From assembly GCA_025352695.1 (NCBI GenBank), contig JANXSK010000006.1, positions 1 through 37,878 on the forward strand: a stretch of 37,878 nt of DNA. Reading direction: 5' to 3'. This DNA is from Ferruginibacter sp. Lineage in GTDB: Bacteria; Bacteroidota; Bacteroidia; Chitinophagales; Chitinophagaceae. Position numbers and translations under genes: made by a program. Below, in pieces: positions 33,231 through 37,878 of the stretch. Below the pieces are notes generated by a model that ran no database searches, was not told the origin of the DNA, and was given only the letters and a program-made list of their open reading frames with translations. Position 1 is the first letter of the stretch, and each line of letters begins with the position of its first letter.

Positions 33231-34322
33231 CTAAAACAAATTTAAAGATACATTTTTATCTTTCAAATAGGCAGTGATAAATTTCGGAAAAGGAAGCGTA
33301 GAAATTTCTATTTGTGAAAGTGCTTTATAACCATTAACTGCAAAGGGTTTGCTAGTATCTATATTAATAAATTGGCCATATATTATTTGATGGGTTAAGT
33401 GCTGCTTATAAAGTGGAGAGATCTGAGTTATTTTATAGGATGTTTTACCAAATAACGCTTTCACTATTTCTATTTCTTTAAATTTTTCCAATGGCAATTC
33501 TTTTTTGTTTTCTATCAATACAAATTCATACAAATTTTCCCAAATATCTTTAGGTCCTCTTAATCGTACATATTGCCTTCCTTCGTATTCAATTACCAGA
33601 TAATAAAACCATCTTGTTTTTTTTATAATCCTTTTTTCTTTTACAGGTAACTGGCTTATCCTTGATTCTGCATGTGCTTTACACTTTGCCTTAAGTACAC
33701 AGCTATTGCAATGAGGTAACTGAGGTTTACAAATAACTGCCCCAAAATCCATAAGGGCCTGGTTGTGTATGCCGGGTTGCTTTTTATCCAGCAATTTATT
33801 TGCTAAAAGTGTAAAAAAAAGTTTTCCTTCATTACTATCTATTGCAGTAGCAATACCAAAATATCTGGCTAATACCCTAAAAACATTGCCATCCACTACA
33901 GCATATGGAAGGTTAAAAGCAAAGGAGCCTACAGCTGCAGCGGTGTAGGGACCAACCCCTTTTAGTTGTAAAATTTCTTCATATTTGTTTGGAAATTTAC
34001 CATTCAATTCATTGGCAATATATTTAGCAGTAGCGATTAAATTTTTACAACGGGTGTAATAACCGAGGCCTTCCCAAAGTTTAAATACTGTAGTCTCCGA
34101 AGCATTTGCCAATTGCTGAATATTTGAAAATGCAGCAATAAAACGATTGTAATACCCCAACCCCTGGTCAACCCTTGTTTGTTGTAAAATAATTTCACTT
34201 AGCCATATTTTATAAGGGTCTTTTTCTCCCTTCCAAGGCATTTGTCTGTTATTAGCTTCGTCATTCCATTGTAATAAATTATTTACAAAAGACTGCTGTT
34301 GTATTGTCAATTTCATTATCAT
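33231..34322 (-). CDS. mutY: A/G-specific adenine glycosylase
   Basis: 363 residues. It removes adenine mispaired with 8-oxoguanine. The catalytic Glu is E43 in YKIWLSEIILQQTRV. The helix-hairpin-helix is LKGVGPYTAAAVGSFAF, with the catalytic Asp D144 in AVVDGNVFRVLARYF. The [4Fe-4S] ligands are C198, C205, C208 and C214 (CX6CX2CX5C). The C-terminal NUDIX-like part recognises the oxidised base (WFYYLVIEYEGRQYVRLRGPKDIWENLYEF). Length is typical. The first two codons, MIMK, leave ATG at 34322 or 34316. It diverges from the HU-family gene and begins the mutY-ssb-gldE-gldD series. Confidence 0.96.
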   Translation of the reverse strand: MIMKLTIQQQSFVNNLLQWNDEANNRQMPWKGEKDPYKIWLSEIILQQTRVDQGLGYYNRFIAAFSNIQQLANASETTVFKLWEGLGYYTRCKNLIATAKYIANELNGKFPNKYEEILQLKGVGPYTAAAVGSFAFNLPYAVVDGNVFRVLARYFGIATAIDSNEGKLFFTLLANKLLDKKQPGIHNQALMDFGAVICKPQLPHCNSCVLKAKCKAHAESRISQLPVKEKRIIKKTRWFYYLVIEYEGRQYVRLRGPKDIWENLYEFVLIENKKELPLEKFKEIEIVKALFGKTSYKITQISPLYKQHLTHQIIYGQFINIDTSKPFAVNGYKALSQIEISTLPFPKFITAYLKDKNVSLNLF

Positions 34323-34460
34323 TCAAATTTCTGTCAATTTAATTACTGACAATAATTTAATTTTTTACTTCCTTATTAAATTAAAAATCAATTTGTTGAA
34401 ATTATTCTTGTTTTATTTGTAGCTTTATTCAAATTTTTAACTGATAATCAGTTGTTAATA

Positions 34461-34491
34461 TTGTTTTTTAAAACTTATTGTGCTATATTTC
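34461..34491 (+). promoter_or_regulatory. Promoter of the HU-family gene
   Basis: TTG (34461-34463) followed after 20 bases by TATATTTC (34484-34491), close to the Bacteroidota TTTG / TAnnTTTG pair, 31 bases before the ATG at 34523. Confidence 0.45.
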
Positions 34492-34522
34492 TATCAGGTA
34501 GGTATCCATAAAATTTATCAAA

Positions 34523-34828
34523 ATGAGAAAAGCAGATCTTATTTCCGAAATTTCTGATAAAACAGGTATTCCAAAAGTAGATGTAATGGTAACGTTGGAA
34601 ACAATGTTTAAAGAAATAAAGCAATCTTTAATTGCAGGTGAAAATATTTACATACGTGGTTTTGGAAGCTTTATTACAAAAAAAAGAGCCGCTAAAATAG
34701 GTCGTAACATTAAAAAAAACGTAGCTGTAAATATTCCTGAACATTATATACCATCGTTTAAACCTGCAAAAGAATTTATACAAGAGGTTAAAAATAAAAA
34801 CTTACCCCCATGTAAAACTTCTGATTAG
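34523..34828 (+). CDS. HU/IHF family DNA-binding protein
   Basis: 101 residues. The start MRKADLISEISDKTGIPKVDVMVTLETMFKEIKQSL forms the dimerising helices. IYIRGFGSFITKKRAAKIGRNIKKNVAVNIP is the DNA-binding beta-arm region, and PSFKPAKEFIQEV closes the core. It is a nucleoid-shaping homodimer or IHF-like bending protein. In many Bacteroidota a himA-type gene sits between mutY and rng, as here. The C-terminal tail NKNLPPCKTSD is short. A promoter-like pair lies 31 bp upstream. Confidence 0.94.
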   Translation: MRKADLISEISDKTGIPKVDVMVTLETMFKEIKQSLIAGENIYIRGFGSFITKKRAAKIGRNIKKNVAVNIPEHYIPSFKPAKEFIQEVKNKNLPPCKTSD

Positions 34829-34830
34829 CA

Positions 34831-34838
34831 TACCTTTG
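34831..34838 (+). promoter_or_regulatory. -7 box for the TPR gene
   Basis: TACCTTTG fits TAnnTTTG exactly and is followed by CG. It lies only 17 bases before the GTG at 34856, so the transcript would have a very short leader. It starts three bases after the HU stop codon. Confidence 0.5.
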
Positions 34839-34855
34839 CGCCTCAATATTTTTTT

Positions 34856-35710
34856 GTGAAAAAACAACAACTTATTCTCACGGGTGCGGGCATCTTACTT
34901 ATATGTTCATTGTTATTTTTTGGCAAAACCGTAGCCAATAAAGAAAATACAGCTATTAAAGGCGCTGCTAAGGCAGTTACTCCAAAATTTAATTTGGATA
35001 TGTATCTACTCACAACAAAGCAAAAGCTTACTATTAACCAACAAACTTACCTTGCTAATTTGGAAAATAGTGTAAAAAGAGGTGATGTAAAAGAACAGCA
35101 AATAAAGGCTTTCAATCAATTATCCGATTTCTGGAAAGACTCTGTGCATGTTCAGGATTTGCATAATTTTTATACTGCTGAATCAGCGAAGTTGGTAAAT
35201 TCTGAAAAAAACCTCACCTTTGCCGCCCAACTGATTTTAAGAGACTTAAGAAATGAGGAAGATTTAACCAAAAGAGGTTGGAAAGCAGAAGAAGCAATAT
35301 TGTTATTTGAGAAGGCCATAGAATTGAATCCAGCTAATGATAGTTTAAAAGTGGGTTTAGGAAGTTGCTATGTTTTTGGGAAAGGTATGGCCGGAGATGC
35401 GGAATCAACAATGAAAGGCATTCAACAGTTATTGCAGGTTGTTAAAAAAGATTCTGCTAACATGCAGGCGCAATTAGTATTGGGTATTGGTGGTGTTATT
35501 TCAACACAATACGATAAAGCTGTTGATAGATTGCAAACTGTGGTAAAAAATGAACCAGCTAATGTAGAAGCTATTTCATGGCTTGCAGATGCATATGCTG
35601 GCAAAGGAGATAAGCCAAATGCATTGAAATGGTATGAAATAAGTAAGCGGATGATCAATAACCCCGCTTATTCAAAAGAAGTTGATGACCGCATTAAATT
35701 GCTTAAATAG
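34856..35710 (+). CDS. TPR repeat protein with N-terminal anchor
   Basis: 284 residues starting at GTG 34856 (read as Met). KKQQLILTGAGILLICSLLFFGKTVA is a signal-anchor or signal peptide, so most of the protein is outside the cytoplasm. The rest is helical, with TPR-like units in the second half, for example EEAILLFEKAIELNPANDSLKVGLGSCYVFG, DKAVDRLQTVVKNEPANVEAISWLADAYAGKGD and NALKWYEIS. It probably scaffolds protein contacts; partners are unknown. The position between HU and rng is conserved in relatives. No ATG is available before the anchor, which supports the GTG. Confidence 0.85.
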   Translation: MKKQQLILTGAGILLICSLLFFGKTVANKENTAIKGAAKAVTPKFNLDMYLLTTKQKLTINQQTYLANLENSVKRGDVKEQQIKAFNQLSDFWKDSVHVQDLHNFYTAESAKLVNSEKNLTFAAQLILRDLRNEEDLTKRGWKAEEAILLFEKAIELNPANDSLKVGLGSCYVFGKGMAGDAESTMKGIQQLLQVVKKDSANMQAQLVLGIGGVISTQYDKAVDRLQTVVKNEPANVEAISWLADAYAGKGDKPNALKWYEISKRMINNPAYSKEVDDRIKLLK

Positions 35711-35716
35711 AAGTAC

Positions 35717-35765
35717 ATCGAAATTTATTTCGATTATTATAAAAAAATCGGAATTTGATTTCGAG
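35717..35765. promoter_or_regulatory. Two similar dyads 30 bp apart before the COX24-like gene
   Basis: Copy 1 (35717-35734) is the perfect dyad ATCGAAAT-TT-ATTTCGAT. Copy 2 (35747-35765) is ATCGGAATTTGATTTCGAG, the same form with changes. Their starts are 30 bp apart, close to three helical turns, and they end 39 bases before the ATG at 35805. They could bind a cooperative regulator or form part of the TPR gene's 3' end, though no T run follows. Confidence 0.45.
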
Positions 35766-35804
35766 CATTCATAAATTATTTATTAACAACAAAAGACTAG
35801 TATT

Positions 35805-35894
35805 ATGCCTTGTGGTAAAAAAAGAAAACGTCATAAAATTGCAACGCACAAGCGTAAAAAGCGTTTAAGAAAGAACCGTCATAAAAAGAAATAA
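35805..35894 (+). CDS. 29-residue COX24/AURKAIP1-like basic peptide
   Basis: A very short gene. The translation starts MPCGKKRKRHKIATHKRKKR and ends in Lys residues, with about two thirds Lys, Arg or His. This matches the tiny AURKAIP1/COX24-domain proteins annotated across Bacteroidota. The domain is that of mitochondrial mS38 and of mycobacterial bS22, so a role as a small ribosomal-subunit protein is likely by inference; binding is not shown here. The ATG at 35805 and TAA at 35892 are unambiguous. It lies between the TPR gene and rng, close to other translation and RNA genes, with paired dyads upstream and a GC-rich hairpin 19 bp downstream. Confidence 0.85.
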   Translation: MPCGKKRKRHKIATHKRKKRLRKNRHKKK

Positions 35895-35913
35895 ATTACT
35901 CTTTTTGTAGCAG

Positions 35914-35935
35914 GTGCCGGCATCCCTGCCGGCAC
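35914..35935. terminator. GC-rich perfect hairpin after the COX24-like gene
   Basis: GTGCCGGCA-TCCC-TGCCGGCAC, 9 perfect pairs with a 4-base loop, standing out in AT-rich DNA. It lacks a following T run on the plus strand (AAATTTATC), so it is either an unusual terminator, an RNA stability hairpin or a dispersed palindromic repeat. Confidence 0.5.
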
Positions 35936-36041
35936 AAATTTATCAGCATTATTTTATGATTTGCAATTATTAGTATTTTGTAACGTTATTGCTGTGTAGT
36001 CCTTCCATGTGATGTATTGGTCTCTAATTAAAAGTGTTTTT

Positions 36042-37589
36042 TTGACAAAGGAATTAATTATAAATGTTGCACCTCAAGGCGTAGAAATAGCCTTGCTGGA
36101 AGATAAAAAACTGGTTGAGTTGCACAATGAAAAAGCTGATGCAAACTTTGCCGTGGGAGATCTATATCTTGGAAAAGTTAAAAAGTTAATTCCCGGTTTA
36201 AATGCTGCGTTCATAGATGTTGGCTTTGAAAAAGATGCATTTTTACATTATACTGATCTTAGTCCTTATGTAAAGTCAATACTAAAATTTACCAATATTG
36301 CTATTAACGATAAAACGGAAGGTGGATTTGACTTTGGTAAGTTTGTTGTTGAGCCCGAAATTGTAAAAACAGGTAAAATTGCAGAAGTTTTAAATGCTAG
36401 ACCCAATGTATTGGTTCAAATTTTAAAGGAACCAATCGCTGCTAAAGGGCCAAGGTTAAGTTGTGAAATATCATTACCAGGGCGTTTTGTAGTTATTACC
36501 CCATTTAATGATGTTATTGCTGTTTCCCGTAAAATACATTCTAGCGACGAAAGAAAGAGACTCCAGAAGATTATTGAAGCCATTAAGCCAAAAAATTTTG
36601 GTGTTATTGTTCGTACCGCCGCTGAAGGAAAACATACTGCTGAATTGCATGAAGATTTACTTTCACTGGTGCAAACATGGCAAACAATGCAGGCAAATCT
36701 TAAAAATGCAACTCCTCCTTCAAAAATTTTAAGTGAACAGGGAAAAGCAAATAGCATGCTTCGGGATTTATTAAATGAAGATTTTAACCGTATAGTAGTA
36801 AATGATAAAACCATTTTTGCAGATACTAAAAATTACATTCAGCGAATAGCTCCAGAAAAAATAGATATTGTAACCTACTACAATAATGGCTCACCAATAT
36901 TTGACAGTTTTGGAATAACTAAACAAGTAAAGGCCGCTTTTGGAAAAACGGTTAACCTGCCAAGTGGTGCTTATTTAATTATAGAACATACTGAAGCTTT
37001 ACATGTAATTGACGTTAATAGTGGCTATAAAAGTGTTAGTAATAATCAAGAGCAAAATGCACTTGAAACAAACCTCGAAGCTGCGGAAGAAATTGCAAGA
37101 CAACTTAGATTACGGGATTTAGGCGGTATTATTGTGGTTGATTTCATTGATATGAAATTGATAGAAAATAAAAAGCGTCTTGCTGACTCTATGGAATTAT
37201 TTATGAAAACAGATAGGGCTAAACACGCTGTTTTACCTATTAGTAAATTTGGCTTAATGCAAATCACCCGGCAACGTATGAAGCCGGAAATGAATATTAA
37301 TACTTCCGAAATTTGTCCTAGCTGTAACGGTAGCGGTAAAATTTCTTCCACCCTTATTTTAGAGGACGAAATAGAAAAGAATTTGAGTTATCTGATAATG
37401 CAGAATCATAAAGGACTTACTATTGAGGTTAACCCTATACTTTTTACCTTCCTTACAAGTGGTTTTATTTCTAGACGTAGAAAATGGAGCTGGAAGTACA
37501 AACAAAAAATTAAAGTAATTTCAAACTCTACCAACCACCTAACAGAGTTTCGTTTTTTTGACGATAGTGACGAAGAAATTAAACTTTAA
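36042..37589 (+). CDS. rng: Ribonuclease E/G family protein
   Basis: 515 residues from the TTG at 36042, which gives TKELIINVAPQGVEIALLEDKKLVELH, the typical start of Bacteroidota RNase G. ATGs at 36009 and 36012 in the same frame would add eleven or ten residues (MYWSLIKSVF) that are not family-like. The S1 domain contains GDLYLGKVKKLIPGLNAAFIDVGFEKDAFLHYTDL. The catalytic Asp are in HVIDVNSGYKSV and IIVVDFIDMK, and the zinc-link motif is CPSCNGSGK. It cleaves single-stranded RNA in AU-rich regions, including 16S rRNA 5'-end and mRNA processing. Length matches RNase G, without the long RNase E scaffold tail. The -7 box could not be placed. Confidence 0.94.
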   Translation: MTKELIINVAPQGVEIALLEDKKLVELHNEKADANFAVGDLYLGKVKKLIPGLNAAFIDVGFEKDAFLHYTDLSPYVKSILKFTNIAINDKTEGGFDFGKFVVEPEIVKTGKIAEVLNARPNVLVQILKEPIAAKGPRLSCEISLPGRFVVITPFNDVIAVSRKIHSSDERKRLQKIIEAIKPKNFGVIVRTAAEGKHTAELHEDLLSLVQTWQTMQANLKNATPPSKILSEQGKANSMLRDLLNEDFNRIVVNDKTIFADTKNYIQRIAPEKIDIVTYYNNGSPIFDSFGITKQVKAAFGKTVNLPSGAYLIIEHTEALHVIDVNSGYKSVSNNQEQNALETNLEAAEEIARQLRLRDLGGIIVVDFIDMKLIENKKRLADSMELFMKTDRAKHAVLPISKFGLMQITRQRMKPEMNINTSEICPSCNGSGKISSTLILEDEIEKNLSYLIMQNHKGLTIEVNPILFTFLTSGFISRRRKWSWKYKQKIKVISNSTNHLTEFRFFDDSDEEIKL

Positions 37590-37644
37590 TAATCCAATGC
37601 CGTTAAGTTAAGCAAAATTAGCGTGTACTTCTCTGCTAATCATA

Positions 37645-37652
37645 TATCTTTG
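37645..37652 (+). promoter_or_regulatory. TAnnTTTG box near the transposase fragment
   Basis: TATCTTTG fits the consensus exactly. The only reading frame after it that resembles a known protein is the transposase-like one, which begins about 45-50 bases on, so it may be the promoter of that element. Confidence 0.35.
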
Positions 37653-37694
37653 GGATCAACAAAATAGGTACAGGATTATAGGGGTAACTTTTAA

Positions 37695-37878
37695 AAAAAT
37701 ATAAACACGAATCTGGATGATGAAGATTTTAAACGCCGAAACACCAACGGCTGTAAAGGATTTGTTCGAAGCCGGATTCTTACGTTTAAAATCACTTTCC
37801 TTTTCATTTCGCAATTATTGAGACGTTCGATACAAAGAGAACTAAATGATTTTTTCGGTAAACTGAATGAATCAGATT
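37695..37878 (+). mobile_element. IS4-family transposase, N-terminal part, cut by window edge
   Basis: An open frame from 37695 runs off the right edge. The readable part contains NLDDEDFKRRNTNGCKGFVR, then RILTFKITFLFISQLLRRS, then IQRELNDFFGKLNES, which resembles the N-terminus of Bacteroidota IS4-type (ISL/IS4) transposases (F-x-R-x-R-x-L-T/S-F, then the QxELNxFF helix). No ATG, GTG or TTG start exists before it. A stop codon lies at 37692-37694, and ATA occurs at 37701 where an ATG would fit. It may be a decayed copy or use an unusual start. The ends of the element and its catalytic DDE are not in view. Confidence 0.5.

Noticed and set aside
37720..37824. 34-codon frame MMKILNAETPTAV at the right edge
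   Set aside because: It is out of frame with the transposase-like translation in the same bases, which has recognisable family pattern; this frame does not.
1..37878. CRISPR arrays, tRNA or rRNA genes, riboswitches and prophage
   Set aside because: No regularly spaced short repeats, cloverleaf-like sequences, rRNA segments, recognisable aptamers or phage structural gene runs were seen on either strand. The tail-fibre-like protein at 375-1889 stands alone.

Overview
The window looks like a chromosomal segment from a Bacteroidota bacterium, most likely Chitinophagaceae or a close relative. The evidence is a low-GC genome, -7 boxes of the TAnnTTTG type instead of E. coli -35/-10 promoters, hardly any Shine-Dalgarno sequences, gliding genes gldD and gldE, the long Bacteroidota form of IspG, DUF3098/DUF3108/DUF3109 proteins, and the conserved order rng / COX24-like peptide / TPR / HU on one strand facing mutY-ssb-gldE-gldD on the other. 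Almost everything is core or housekeeping. There is no CRISPR array, rRNA, tRNA or prophage, and only a transposase fragment at the extreme right edge.

Layout. 1-155: start of rbfA (minus). 375-1889: secreted protein with nine exact-length 17-residue repeats. 2198-8884 (minus): dxs, a leaderless M23 peptidase, a conserved unknown protein, leuS. 9234-13873 (plus): ftsX, DUF3098, uppP, a UMF1-type MFS transporter and a metallo-beta-lactamase-fold hydrolase. 14026-15809 (minus): DUF3108 protein and a flippase-like membrane protein, overlapping by ATGA. 15918-16526 (plus): ruvC, back to back with a convergent HIT gene. 16527-19175 (minus): HIT, greA, a 2-hydroxyacid dehydrogenase, ridA. 19423-22195 (plus): tsaB, an ArsR-type regulator, and a persulfide-dioxygenase-like protein with two rhodanese domains. 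22294-30353 (minus): LpxL-like acyltransferase, nadB, ispG, a BatB-BatC fusion, a class D beta-lactamase homologue whose nucleophilic serine is tyrosine, and a DUF3109 protein. 30655-34322 (minus): gldD, gldE, ssb, mutY. 34523-37589 (plus): HU-family protein, TPR protein, a 29-residue COX24-like peptide, and RNase E/G. 37695-37878: start of an IS4-like transposase frame lacking an ATG.

Functional themes. Cell-envelope supply is prominent: isoprenoid precursors (dxs, ispG), undecaprenyl phosphate recycling (uppP), division (ftsX), lipid A or lipid acylation (LpxL-like), gliding/type IX secretion lipoproteins (gldD/gldE) and a peptidoglycan peptidase. A second theme is translation and RNA (rbfA, leuS, tsaB, RNase E/G, the COX24-like peptide), and a third is DNA upkeep (ruvC, ssb, mutY, HU).

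I saw no convincing new multi-gene system. The most notable items are the class D beta-lactamase homologue with Ser-to-Tyr at the catalytic position but every other motif intact; a cysteine-free ArsR regulator beside a sulfur-oxidation gene, with three dyads in its promoter region and a 10-mer shared with that gene's upstream region; paired similar dyads 30 bp apart before the COX24-like gene; a perfect dyad before uppP; and a terminator hairpin lying in the predicted greA leader. Several long reading frames were trimmed to later starts (ftsX, greA, ridA, the beta-lactamase homologue, the DUF3109 gene), and several genes appear to use TTG or GTG.
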